NCBI GenBank assembly: GCA_951213105.1
Contig: OX578150.1
Coordinates: 24,680,022-24,744,021, forward strand
Reading direction: 5' to 3'
DNA from: Amaurobius ferox
Lineage: Eukaryota; Arthropoda; Arachnida; Araneae; Amaurobiidae
Length of the DNA stretch: 64,000 nucleotides
The notes beneath the pieces are model-generated. The model ran no database searches, had not been told where the DNA came from, and saw nothing but the letters and a program-made list of their open reading frames with translations. Positions 22,686 to 33,836 of this stretch are shown in pieces. The position numbers were made by a program, and so were the translations under genes. Every line of letters starts with the position of its first letter. Positions within the stretch are counted from its first letter, which is position 1.

Positions 22686-24778
22686 TTATTCAACAATGTC
22701 TTGTATTGTGAGAATGGTGGTTATAATGTTGACTGCAGGTTGGATGTTTTCAATTGAATTTTTCGTCATGCATTGTTTTATACTGGTTTGCTTGTTTTGT
22801 TCCCCTTCAAAAACATCCCTGCTTAAATAATCTAAAGTACATTTTCCTTTCCAGAGACATAAATCAAATTTAAATTCTGAAATTTCTAACATCCATCTCT
22901 GCATGACAGTCGGTGGATTAGACATTTTGAAATGTGAACTGAGCGGCTTGTGATCTGATAAGACATAGAATTTCCTACCATATAAATTTTTTTTAAAAAA
23001 CATAATTCCATTGTGCATTGTTAACAATTCTGCTTTTATTGCTGCATAGTTTTGTTCCTGTGGATTGAGTTTTCTGCTGTAATAAGCTATGGGTTTGAGC
23101 ATACCGAAAGCCGAAAGCCCAGACCATCCGGCTCGTCCTTGGACTTAGAGCATCTGAATGAATGGTCGGGGGGTTTGAGCATACCGTCTTTCCTTTGTAA
23201 AAGAGATGCCGAAGCCAATATTAAACTTTCATTGGAATTTAGGAAGAAATCTTTGTCAAAATTAGGTTGAATCAAAATAGGTTTCTTAAAGAAACAATTC
23301 TGTAGATTTTTTAACGTGTCGTCACATTCGTCATTCCATCTAAATTTCATGCCTTTCCTCGTCAGATTGGTTGTGGGAGCAGTCTTAGCTGCATAATTGG
23401 GCATACAATTTTTCTAAAAGTTACATACCCCTAAAAATCTTTTCAATTTTCTTAAAGTCTTGGGGATGGGGAAAGAAGAAATTTTTCCTATATTTGTATC
23501 CGAAGGGCTTATGCCATTTTGGTTAATATTAAATCCTAAATAATTTATCTCCGTCATGCCAAATTTACATTTGTTTGGGGAAAGCTTTATGCTTACCTTC
23601 CGGAACCTTTGTAAAACCAAATTTAATTTTTCCTTTTAATTCTTCATACGAATTTGCCGGGATTACCACATCGTCAATATATGCCAAGATATCTTGTGAA
23701 TGTAAATCCCCTAATATTAAATCCATTACTTTTTGAAAAATGGGTGCGCTCGAAATATGACCGAAACACAATCTATTATACTCAAATGAACCAAAAGGAC
23801 TTGAGAAGGCAAAATATTTTCTCATTCTTTCCGGGAGAATTATTTGGTTGAACGCACTATGAAAATCAAGTTTTACATATAGTACATACCCTGCCAATTT
23901 AGAAATGTACCATTTATCTTTGGTATCTTATATGGATACAAAATAGAAGTTTTATTTATCAGCCGATGATCTAAAATTAGTCTGTAAGTATTATCCTGTT
24001 TCTTGACTAACAGCAGGCTCGACGCGTAAGGACTGTTTGTTTTCAAAATTACCCCCTCATCCTCTAATTGCTGCAATTGCTCTTTTGCCGTATTGTGTAA
24101 CGTGAACGGAATATCATAAGGTTTAGAACAAATTGCGTGCTCATGCGCTAATTCAATCTTTGGTTCAAAACAATCTGCTGCTCCAAGCGTTTGTAAGTTT
24201 TTCAAGAACACGTTCTCATACGGCATAATAAATTTTAAAAAATCTTGTTTTGTTGATTTTGACATATGATCTAAATTAAAATCTTCTGGTTTTAAAAATT
24301 TCCTTCTTTTCTCAATAATCTCAGGGCTCGCTCGTACTAAATTTATAGTTTCCTTTATATATAATTTCTGTTGTGTAAATTTATTTTCGAATTTCTCCGT
24401 AATTTGAAAATCCTGTGTAATTTCTCCCAATTTCATGTGTTTGTTTAAATCTAAAGTATGAGTAGATATATTTTGCACCTGTATATCAAAAGAATTATTT
24501 TCTATATTTACAACAGCGCAGTTGACTTGTAAACTCTGATTATACTCAATAGGTTCATATAAAACATGCGTGTTATCCTTGCAAAAAGCGTTCAATACTA
24601 CCTGTACCATTCTTGATTCATTCGGTTTCAGAGATATCTTACTTTTAACTCTAACAATATTATTCATCTTGGCGTCATGTTGTTTTAATTGTATGTCTGC
24701 TTGTGGAACCCAGTATTCCTCCTGATTTATGGGAAATTTATGATTTTGCAACTGTAATTCATTTTTTTTCTGTATCAA
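22686..24778 (-). pseudogene. Gypsy reverse transcriptase and RNase H region
   Basis: The frame is split into at least four parts. 24778-23873 carries the RT N terminus (PYDIPFTLHNTAKEQLQQLE, YASSLLLVKK, LILDHRLINK). 23897-23565 carries motif A (VKLDFHSAFNQI), FGSFEYNRLCFG, and the catalytic YIDD near 23670-23684. 23620-23414 carries LGFNINQNGI. 23404-22686 carries the RT tail and RNase H (IAYYSRKLNPQEQNYA, VLSDHKPL, WMLEISEFKFDL), itself interrupted by the insert at 23107-23170. Motifs are well kept, so decay is modest. Confidence 0.85.
23091..23186. mobile_element. 64-bp insertion with 16-bp target duplication
   Basis: GGGTTTGAGCATACCG is present exactly at 23091-23106 and 23171-23186 and flanks a 64-bp insert. 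The insert core (AGACCATCC, CTTAGAGCA, TGAATGGTCGGG) resembles the 61-bp insert at 28263-28323, which has its own target duplication. The host sequence, RNase H of the Gypsy element, reads on across the insert, confirming it is an insertion. It is too short to code. The variable target-duplication length fits LINE-type retroposition rather than a DNA transposon. Confidence 0.8.
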
Positions 24779-24779
24779 T

Positions 24780-25231
24780 AATATTGCTTATTTTTTTCTT
24801 TTCCAAAAATCATAGCCAAGAATACCCACATAAGTGTTAGGGAAATTTGCTGTAGTTACGTAAAATATTTGTTTGAAATGTTTCCCATTAATTTTGAACG
24901 GAATATCAATTGTATTCACATAATCAATATTCTGGCCATTTAAAGTCGAAATTTATACTGCGCGGGCATATGCAATTTTAATTCATTGCTTTATGTTTTG
25001 AAAAGTTTTGAAAGACAAAATGGACACACTTGCTCCACTAACAATAAGCATTCTATAGTCACTTTTATCAATATGTATGTATGCTGTTAGTAAATTTGGA
25101 ATATTTTTAAAATTCACTGCCGATACTACAATTCCTTGCGTTTCTAAATCAACAAGATTTTTATTGGGATTTGTACTATCATTTGAGAGTTTGACTCTGT
25201 TAGTATATCTGTATTTTCGCAAACCCTCCAT
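24780..25231 (-). pseudogene. Gypsy protease region with catalytic Asp replaced
   Basis: The retropepsin core reads MLIVSGASVSILSF near 25050-25010, where relatives have a [DS/T]G triad beginning with Asp. The codon at 25042-25040 is GTT (Val), one base away from GAT (Asp). After a stop near 24980 the domain continues in decayed form (seen: NTYVGILGYDFWK). In a working element this protease matures the Gag and Pol proteins. Confidence 0.75.
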
Positions 25232-25232
25232 T

Positions 25233-26349
25233 CTAGTTTAAATTACTATTTTTATCATTTATAAACTCCCTCTTTTTCCCGGTGCAATTATCATTTTTAT
25301 TTTCTCTATCTGGGCACTTAGTACAATTTTCCCTCTCTCTTTGAGAATTCCTAAACATTCTGTTCTGCCTTCTGAAACCGCTCCTTTCATTATGTCTTGA
25401 ATTGTAATTCTGCCCTTTTCTTTGGTCAGGGGAGCTCCATATCTCACGTTGAGGGGGATGAAACTGCCTCTCCTTAACATATGAATAGTTTCTGGGTGGA
25501 GAAAAACCTCTGGCTGAATAATCATCTAGTTGGTCATCATAGTCTCGGGCTGTCCTCTCTCTATTGTATTGATAGCATATTTTCATGTGATGTCCCTTTT
25601 TCCCACAAAATCCACATACACTTATTTCCTGGCTTTGCATCTCATTTTGTCTGACAGGTTTGTTTAATTTCAAGCTATTTATCTCTTTCATCAGAGTTTG
25701 CATTATCTGTCCATTAAAAGCATTCTGTTCTTTCCGCAAATTTTCAATAGCTTCGAACGGATCTTGTTTATTTATTATTTAGGGATGGGCTAATTGCTAA
25801 ATTTACCTCCAGTTGTACTGATTTATTAAAATTCTGAGGATTTGCACGTATAATTTTGCTTTGAAAATCTGAATTTAGAGCTTCCAAAAATTTGCTTAAT
25901 TTCAATTTGTCCGTAATTTACCTTGTAGCTTTGTTGTCTCCTGTGTCACCTATATAATTTAGTGTTAGTTCCGTAATTCTGTGGGCGAGGGATTATATAG
26001 TTTTTCCTTGAGTGTGCTTCGCTGTGGAGAAAAGAATTTGTTTTGATATGATGGATTGCTCTTTTGAAAAATAGTCTAAAATAACTTTTTTGAAATTTTT
26101 GAAAAAAGTTTCACGCCTAAGCTGTTGAGAATTTACATAAAAATCATTAGCTTGTTGTCCCCCGAGCCTAGATTTAAAGATAGCCAGTTTTTCTTCATCG
26201 CTCCATGACCCAAGGATACTTAACGCTTCAAAATGCTCTATAAAGTCACTACAATCCTGTTTGCCATCAAAAGTGTTTAATATATAGGTTGACCCAGGAA
26301 TTTTGGAAGAAATGCCTGTAGCACCGTTGGAATTTACTGTGTTTGGCAT
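25233..26349 (-). pseudogene. Gypsy gag with CCHC zinc knuckle
   Basis: An ATG at 26349 opens a gag-like segment (seen: TYILNTFDGKQDCSDFIEHF and RETFFKNFKKVILDYF), which stops near 25993. The rest continues with stops to 25739, then opens again to 25233, where CGFCGKKGHHMKIC is a CX2CX4HX4C knuckle near residue 40, followed by an Arg/Asn-rich RNA-binding tail. Gag forms the particle and packages RNA. The premature stops make it inactive. Confidence 0.8.
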
Positions 26350-26689
26350 ATTTGTAAAATATTAGCTAACAAAAATTTAAATCCCCATTTAAATGTAACA
26401 ATGCAATCAATGACACATAGCAAAATATATACACATACCACTAACAAATTTCATTTCTTCGTATTTTATCCTTATTATATTACAATACCTCATATTTTCA
26501 TGGTACCTGAAACTTTTATAAATTTCTCATTTGCTTAAAAATTTCTCAAATTAAAATTTATTTATATTACTAGGAGAAAAAAAAATTATTGAAATATTTT
26601 TCCATTTGTTTTATTAATTCTTATTTTTACCATCTTTCAAAAAAAAAAATTTTTTTTTTCCTTTGTTAGTGCACCAAATATAATTCTTA

Positions 26690-27250
26690 TCCTGTTCGTA
26701 GGCGCCAATATTAATGTCCTGAGGTATCTACCTCTTTTAGGACATGCCCAGTAAGAGCACGAAAAGAATAAGGCCAGGTTTTTAAACAATAACATCAATT
26801 TATTTACAATACCTAAGTCTATTTATAAGCAACATAATACACAAAATATTCCTATTAAAAATAAAATGAATCGATCACCCATTCAAAAACAATTAAAAAG
26901 TAAACAATGGTAAGGAGTCTCATAGACTAAGTTGGAACAGATGGTAACCTATCATGAAATTGCCTGATGTTAACTAGTAGATATTTAATTGGAGCGGGAC
27001 AGAGGAAAGAAAAATACATATCAGGCACCGGCCCTTAAATATGTAACTCACCAACATCGCATGCCAACGAGCACCTCTCAATTTTTCAGAGGACCATGAT
27101 GGGCAGAGTTCTTTACTCACTCAAGTCCAAGTTCCTTCTCTTCGCTCCTTTTTTAAATTTTGAAAACTTTCTCTCTCCAAGATTTTAAAACACGCCTCTG
27201 AACTTACAAAACCTTCTCATTGGTTTCTGGGGCTTTTTGATATTTTAAGT
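26690..27250 (-). other. Primer-binding site and partial upstream LTR of the Gypsy element
   Basis: On the minus strand TGGCGCCTACGAAC begins at 26707. TGG complements the CCA end of a tRNA, the normal start of an LTR-element primer site. The sequence upstream of it is expected to be the LTR; it contains AAATAAATTG (minus strand) near 26806, usable as a poly(A) signal. The outer LTR boundary cannot be fixed without the second LTR; 27250 is a guess. Confidence 0.55.
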
Positions 27251-28097
27251 TTTACTACTTAGATAGTGAAAAGTATTATACAAACACAAAAAATTAACCT
27301 ACTTTTTTAAGCAGTAAATTTATTTCATATCTGATCCAACTTTAGCTTATCCTGTTTTCTGATGTGGAAAAATAGACTATTAACATGATTTAGCTTAATT
27401 GACTTTATAATTATATTCTGCAACTGTTAGTAAATAACACTGTCATAGTCAAAAGTGATTAATGTGACTGATTAGTGACTGATTTATATTTAATGAGAAT
27501 AGTGCCAAAAATTTTTAAATTAGATGCCAATTTTGTGTGAAGTATAAATATAATCCAATGAGACAAATGCTATTTCTCACACATAAACCAATGCTTTTCC
27601 TTATTTTTCCCTCATACACCAGTGCAAATTACTACGAATTCTTTTCACTTCATATCATTATTTGATCTCTGAAATATTAAATTGCTTCAACAGACTAAAC
27701 TTGGTAAGCTGAAATTTGTGGAAGTAGAAATTGCACATTTTAAAGAAATTGCAGTAATTTCTTTCTCAGAGTATATAATTTTTATCTGACGTATTGGCCT
27801 AAGTAAAAAGATCGAAATCTGAGTCATAAAAATAGCCAATAAAGCACCAGTAAGCTCTCCAATATATTTTAGCAGTAAAATCAGCTTACCCTTATAAAAT
27901 AAACTATTTTCCCACAATATTGTAACTTTAACATTTTCATTTGTATTTATAATTTTTTTTTCTATTTCTTTAATCAGTTTTACTATGAATCGGTTCCAGC
28001 CAATGCCAAAAATTTTTGATAACTTCACTCAATTTCAAGTAGGATTTTACTGAGTATTTCACATTACTTCATGGAGGGGGGATTACATTACTTCTGG
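27251..28097. other. Non-coding interval
   Basis: No gene recognised. A 113-codon open stretch (28028-27687, minus) has a hydrophobic middle but matches nothing I know and has ordinary AT-rich composition, so I do not call it a gene. Confidence 0.4.
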
Positions 28098-28190
28098 ATA
28101 AGGGGTTTTTCCGTAATTCGGAACACTTTTTCTAAAACTTACTGGAATGGTCTCAAATGTCGTTATAGAAAATTATAATTCAAAATAGAT
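28098..28190 (+). repeat. Fragment of the pogo-like element's left end
   Basis: About 90 bp (shared words CGGAACACTTTTTCTAAAAC and TGGAATGGTCTCAAATGTCG) matches 28832-28920. The first ~45 bases with the TIR are missing. It is a separate, partial copy in direct orientation. Confidence 0.8.
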
Positions 28191-28250
28191 AAAAGGAATA
28201 ATCCACTGTGTCCTGTATTTTAAAAATGATGTTGGTTTGAGAGCATTCCA

Positions 28251-28335
28251 AACAAGCTGTTTGTTAAATACCTAGACCACCCGACTCACCCTAAGACATA
28301 GAGCAGCTGGTTGAGTGGTCGGTAACAAGCTGTTT
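28251..28335. mobile_element. 61-bp insertion with 12-bp target duplication
   Basis: AACAAGCTGTTT is present exactly at 28251-28262 and 28324-28335. The 61-bp insert between them contains AGACCACCCGACTCACCC and GAGTGGTCGG, matching the insert at 23107-23170 in its core. GACCAC near its start and GTGGTC near its end can pair. Two independent copies, each with its own target duplication, define a very short mobile sequence. Confidence 0.8.
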
Positions 28336-28782
28336 TTTGCAATATCAATATATATATAGTTTAATTAAATAAATAGTATTTATAAATACAAATGAAATTC
28401 TCATTGAAGATACAGCTCCATCAGGCCATCTTATAGATTTTCTCAGTAGTTCTTTTTCGTGGATACTTTGCCAGCTTTGCTTCTCACATCGACATCAACC
28501 ATCTAAATAATATGCAAATTATATTCAATAATGAACATTTTTTAATCCAATTGAACTTTCAGAATTTACATTTAGTTAAAAAAATAAAATGTGCTCATTT
28601 TGTTAGAATTTGAGTTACGATAATTTTTCCATTTATTTCAAATTTCAAACTTGAGTTCAGTAGTTTTTCATAAATTGACATGCTCACAAAAACACATTTT
28701 AATATTATTAACATGATTTTAATAATGCTTTGTCAACTTTCAAGCCTGCAAGTTTAAATATTTTTTATATCAACATAATAAA

Positions 28783-30881
28783 TACAGTACAGGATCTATT
28801 ATCCGGAATGCTTGGGACTTCAGGCATTCTGGATAAGGGTTTTTTCCGTAAATCGGAACACTTTTTCTAAAACTTACTGGAATGGTCTCAAATGTCGTTA
28901 TAGAAAATTATAATTCATTTTAAAAACATAAATGTATTAACAAAAGCTTTTTTACAGTCTATATGGGTTAACTAAAATGCAAATTACATGTAATTATAGT
29001 ATCAAATTTAGTGATTAAGAAAAATTTTGGAAGAAAAAAATGTCTGAAAAAAGTTGATTATTCAGGGTAGTTATTAGAAGTCTTTTTTTTTTTTTTTAAC
29101 ATTTCAACTAAAGTGGGCCCTCACCATATTCATCTAATATTTTGGCAGAAGCACTTTTGTTCATATGTTTCAAAATATTTTAAAGTACTTTTAATAAAAT
29201 TAAGATGAGAAGGATGTTCATTTTTAATTGAAATGAGATTATTCAACTATGGGTGCAAATATATCAAATTCTAATTTCTGCTCTTCAAATGTAATGTATG
29301 TCTTCAAATGTTTGTAATAAGCCTTATAATTCTAAATGCCTGCAGAAATAAAAAAAAATTAATTTCGTTATCCTAAACATATATCTCATTTTTACCAATA
29401 ATATGTTTAAAAGATAATATCCCAGCATAAAAAGTAAAAAAAATATAAAAATATTAGTGGATGGAAGCAGATTGAAAAAATGGAAAATATTTAAAAATAA
29501 AACGAAATATACCGGCGATCGTGTTTAATTCGCGATATTGCTAAACTGTCTTCTATAAATTACTAATTAATAAAAGAAACACGTAAACCCATGAATATAC
29601 TGCAATGGAACTTTTTGCTAGAATCAATTTTCGGTCCAAAATAGCCATTTTCATCCAAATAATAGGATTTAATTGAAAATAATTTTGATCTTGGAATTCC
29701 ATCAACGTTTTTTAAACTATTGAAGATGTGTATATTTCCACGGAGATAAAAAAAAAAAAAAAAAAAAAAAAAATGACAAGTTTATTGCTTAGGTTAAGTA
29801 TTTAAAGAGATCAATCAGAAGGCCCTGAATGACATTTTATAGCTGCTATACTTTTCTTTGCATTTCGGCAAAAGTTAACTCTCATTAATTTCGGAAATTC
29901 CTTACTTAACGTACTTTCTATCATCTCGTAAATGCGCTGATGACTCTCTTTTTTTTTCATCTTTTCCAATAAATGTTTATTAAATTGTGCAAAATAGTGT
30001 GAATTCTGCGCGGCACATCGCGTTTGAAGAGTGTAGGATTTCTTTAGCGATATCGGGATATTTCTAATGAAAAAGTTGGAATGCTTTTACCGAAAATCAA
30101 AGTCCCGGAGCAAAGCGCTGAAAAGAAAATGTAACGCATTCGGCAAAATCGAAACCTTTGTGCCTAGTGTGCTCTGCCCTATACACTGAGAAAAAATATG
30201 AAACGCCATTAAAAATGCACCTTGCCGCGACTTGTCCGTAACTAACTCCTGTATTATACTATACAGGAGTTAGTTACGGACAAGTCGGAGACTTGTCCGT
30301 AACTATCTCCTAACTAACTTGTCGAAACTAGTGAAGAATGGAATAACGCATCTCGCCATCAATGTGACGGTATCGCCCGTGCCGGATCGTCACCTCCGAG
30401 AGCTACTATCGGGGGTGGCGGCCGGATGCAGCCGCTTAGTAAATTTTTGGGAAAAATGGTTCTACTTCGGATGTTTTCCAGAAAAGAGGAATTGTGGAAC
30501 TTCTCGGAAAAAACATGATCCACGGAATATTTTCATTCGCTATTGCGAGATTTCCTCGCGTTCGTTTTCGAAATTTATGAAGAATCAGCGGCTGCGAGTG
30601 CGCGCGGCATTGTTTTCTGCGCAGGAATTTTGAACTTCGTGCGCGATTTGCGCGTCCTATTTCAAAATCCTCTAAAATAGTAGGTTTCAATGCATTTTTT
30701 TTATCGATATTGTTAATTAAAGCAAAAAAGCATTTGGCGGGATTTTAAACAAAAAATCGCTATTTGGCGCAATATTTAGCAAATAATCGCTTGTTGGCGT
30801 AGAATTTGGCATTATTTTGCCGTATTCCGGTTTTGGGAGAGTCCGGATATTGGAACGCCGGATAAGAGATCGCGTACTGTA
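28783..30881. mobile_element. pogo/Tigger-like DNA transposon without transposase
   Basis: The left end TACAGTACAGGATCTATTAT and the inverted right end (TACAGTACGCGATCTCTTAT when reverse-complemented) match at most positions and continue into CCGG. Both start with TA, which fits a TA target duplication. The subterminal sequences (CCGTAAATCGGAACAC) are common to this family of elements. No transposase is recognisable in the ~2.1 kb between, so it would be non-autonomous. A perfect palindrome sits inside at 30229-30286. Confidence 0.7.
30229..30286. repeat. Perfect palindrome, 26-bp arms and 6-bp loop
   Basis: The arm GACTTGTCCGTAACTAACTC (then CTGTAT) at 30229-30254 is followed by TATACT and then its exact reverse complement (30261-30286). 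A third, shortened copy of the arm starts directly after (GACTTGTCCGTAACT, from about 30290). Perfect pairing over 26 bp means it is young or maintained. It may be a tiny foldback element or two terminal repeats face to face. Confidence 0.9.
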
Positions 30882-31729
30882 TAGCTTATAACTGTTGAAA
30901 ATCACTGATGCAAGATATCGTATGTACTTGTATAAATTTTTCCGAATATTGTTTTTACTACTACTCAAACCAGAGAAATACTGAATAATAAAAAAGTAAA
31001 CGAAGAAATAAATTACCATTAAAGAAGAAAAATAATTATTTTTTATTAATGCATTAATGTTAATTGAATGGAAATGAAGAACAAATTTTTCTTATAATAA
31101 ACCTAATAAAATATTTCAGTATAAACCACATATTTAATAGAAGTTTTTGTATTTTTAGCAAATTAACTAAAATCCACATTTGAATCCAAACTAAAAGAAA
31201 TGACTAGCTATGAATCCAGTTTCGAAATCATATCAAAATCAGATTCCAAATTTGTTGCTCATTGCTGAAATATTTTTCCTCGATGATGTAGAAAAGTATT
31301 GAACTCATTGGGTCTTATAAATTTTCTATTATAGAGATATTTCTTAGTTTATGTGTAGCCATATTAGTTTCCATATTTTAAATATCTGCTAACGCTTTTA
31401 GTTAGGTGACAGTTTGTTTACAACAATGGTAATATGAATAGCCATTGCTATAAGACAGTTAAAAAAGAGTCTAATATTCAGCTTCGCTTCTATAGAGAAC
31501 ATTTTAATAATAATAGAAGCTGAGTATAGGACTTGTCATATTCAATATTTTTCGTCAGACAGAGGACCACATATCAGGGCCAGCACACCCCTTGTGAAAA
31601 CTTTCCATCACAATTACTCATGCACCCTTTTCGAGTAAGAACTGAATACTTACCAAATTTTAGATTTCTATATATTTTGGTAGTTGAGATATTTGGGGGC
31701 TGACAGATATACCCAACTCAAACCGTAGC
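30882..31729. other. Non-coding interval
   Basis: AT-rich sequence between the pogo-like element and the LINE ORF1 remnant. No gene or repeat partner recognised. Confidence 0.45.
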
Positions 31730-32608
31730 TCAAAAGTTCCAGCACTTGTGGCAAACGTAAGGTCTCAAATGTTCTTTACAGTTTACCCTAGACAAACCTA
31801 AGTTGATCTTTGTTTTCCTATTAAGTTTCGAAAAAGTTTCTGGTTCTATTTCTAGGATCCAATTAGTTCCTCCTCTACTTTTATATCTATACTTCACTTC
31901 TATTTGTGAAGAATCAACTATTTCCTCGTTCTGTTCGATAATTTTCGTAACCAAGATTTCCTTGGTGTATTCGTCTTGCATATTGTATAAAATCAACTGG
32001 GGATTTTTCTTTTTAGGCTTACTTATCATATTGTTTCCAAGAGCATCCCGATCCATGAACTCTTTAATAAGAGCATCGAGATCTTCCTTACGGGATGTCT
32101 CAACCAATATGCCACCATTACGGATTTTCTTCACCTTTTTTACGGTGATATTTAGCTTAGTAGGATCCACCAGTCCCTGTACCCCCTTCCTAGTTTGCTC
32201 TGAAAATTGCTCTATGTTGGGCAGAATAGAGACGACATGAGTGGTTTTCTTAGCACTAAGTGACCTACACCGTGTCTTAGGCACTGCTGTTATTTCTGCA
32301 AAGGACTTTGCCCTTACCTGTTCCTTCTCTTTTGAGAACCTGGTCTCAGACCTCTCCAAGCTCTCAGTAGTTTGGCCGATAATTTTTTGTTGTTCCACTA
32401 TGATGGACAAAAGCTTCCTAAATACAGCACAGATTTTCTGCTGAGTGCCTACTTGAACCTTTGAGGATACTATACAAGCAATTAGATTCTCTTGATAAGT
32501 TAGTGCTCTTTGTATATAACTGTTATAAACAGTCACATTTATGTGAATAGGTTCATCATCTACCTCTGCATCGTCCACTTCTGTGTCACTCATTTTAAAC
32601 TTGTGCAA
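31730..32608 (-). pseudogene. LINE ORF1 (gag-like) fragment, cut at the first zinc knuckle
   Basis: This 292-aa frame begins with an acidic N terminus (MSDTEVDDAEVDDEP, after an earlier Met), then a helical stretch rich in Glu/Lys (residues about 70-120). The middle resembles the RNA-binding part of R1/LOA-type ORF1 proteins (seen: VKKVKKIRNGGILVETS, later SQIEVKYRYKSRGG). The last residues (YVCHKCWNF) look like the start of a CCHC knuckle, which normally follows with two or three repeats. A stop comes there and ORF2 is absent. It is therefore a 5' piece of a LINE. It may belong to the same family as the ORF2 remnant at 17546-20760, but this is not shown. Confidence 0.7.
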
Positions 32609-33400
32609 AAAGCAAGGAAGTGTCTAACACCACTACCACTTCATTTAACTTCTTCACCCTTATCTAATAGACCACAAAAGTTCGTGGGAACTACTGACGT
32701 GAACAGGGTTAGATCCAGAGACAAGGTCTAACAGGAGTTGACTTTAGACCCTCAGAAAGGGGGAGCCCCCCAACCACGACAAGGCGTCAACTCTGGACCA
32801 GTCTTGAAAAAAAAATACAACGAAGCACAAAACCCTTCACAAATAACCAATGAATTGCAGAACTCACAATAACTTTGAAATAAACGCTTTAATCAAATCT
32901 TCACTGGTCCCAGGGGGCGGGGATCAGTTGGGTAATCAGAAAGACTCTCGCCTCACCCGAAGGTATACAAACGCGATCCATCATCACGACAGTAGCCGAG
33001 CACCCGGCACAACGCCAGACCCAATGACCAGCAGTGGAAGCCACCCTCCAAGGTCCGACCCTCGCCTCCAGCCAAAACACCATGCGATCAGTAGGGTAAT
33101 CTTCAAAGAAATACCGACCCATCCGAAGGTACATGGAAAGAATGAACCATCGTCACAACCGCAATCCTGCCACCCTTAGTACATGCCCCCCAGTCCAGCA
33201 ACCACCTTGCGGAAGCACCACCGGCCAAGGCCGACACCAAAGGGACCCATCCGCCGCCTCCGAGCCAGCACCACCCCCAGCCCCCAACGACACCAAAGGC
33301 ACCGTGCAGACCACTGGAAGGCCCAAGCCCAAAACCGACAAAAACAAGCGTGAAAACACATGAGCCCATGAAAGAGAAGGGAAAACTTATCCTCTAACTG
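32609..33400 (-). promoter_or_regulatory. GC-rich LINE 5'UTR with two ~164-bp tandem units
   Basis: This block directly precedes the ORF1 fragment and is much more GC-rich than the flanks. GATCAGTTGGGTAATC at 32922 and GATCAGTAGGGTAATC at 33086 mark two diverged units 164 bp apart; CCGAAGGTA and a CCATC-TCAC pair recur in both. Tandem promoter monomers are known in 5'UTRs of some LINEs (mouse L1, for instance), so this could be the promoter. Open stretches on both strands here are an effect of GC content. Confidence 0.6.
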
Positions 33401-33836
33401 GATTTACAAAGTCCAAGCCCCCTTGGCCGGAAAAATATAACATAACAAAACAAAGTAAAATCAATACATCAAAAAAGCACTATGGCCAAAAGAATGAAGA
33501 AAGCCAGCAATTACAACTTTTATTGCCATCTCATAAATTCAATTTTCAATACATAAAATATAAAAATACATAATTTCAAGAAGCAGTTTACAATCCTGCA
33601 AAAGGTCATACAATCATACCTGCAAACACACAGTCTTCAACACCTTCTAAAAATCATAAAACCTTCAATTTACATATGCAATCCTGCAATGAATACAAAA
33701 TTTCATTTCCAAGAGTAAGAGTTTCAACAAAAAGACATGCATCTCCCTTAATTTATGAATAATAAAAACACAAGTTGAAAACATTTATACAAACATTTCA
33801 AGTCCAGAACCACATATAATTATTTCACAAAATACT
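33401..33836. other. Non-coding gap
   Basis: AT-rich, repeated simple words such as CAATCCTGCA, but no gene or boundary seen before the long direct repeat starts. Confidence 0.4.

Larger units (their letters stand above)
21716..26711 (-). mobile_element. Broken Ty3/Gypsy LTR retrotransposon, one LTR lost
   Basis: Minus-strand order is primer-binding site (about 26707-26690), gag, protease, RT, RNase H, integrase, the Gypsy order (integrase after RNase H). Each domain contains frame changes or stops. The region between the PBS and gag is non-coding leader. No sequence like the upstream LTR (26708 onwards) was found after the integrase, where an unrelated dispersed repeat begins, so the 3' end is lost. 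A 64-bp insertion with a 16-bp target duplication splits the RT/RNase H region (23091-23186). Confidence 0.85.

Noticed and set aside
27687..28028. 113-codon minus-strand open stretch with hydrophobic middle
   Set aside because: AT-rich, no family similarity, no splice context; probably chance.
30319..30633. 104-codon plus-strand frame in the pogo-like element as a transposase
   Set aside because: No helix-turn-helix or DDE motif; composition only.
33130..33370. Several overlapping open frames on both strands
   Set aside because: They follow from the GC-rich, stop-poor composition of the LINE 5'UTR, not from coding.
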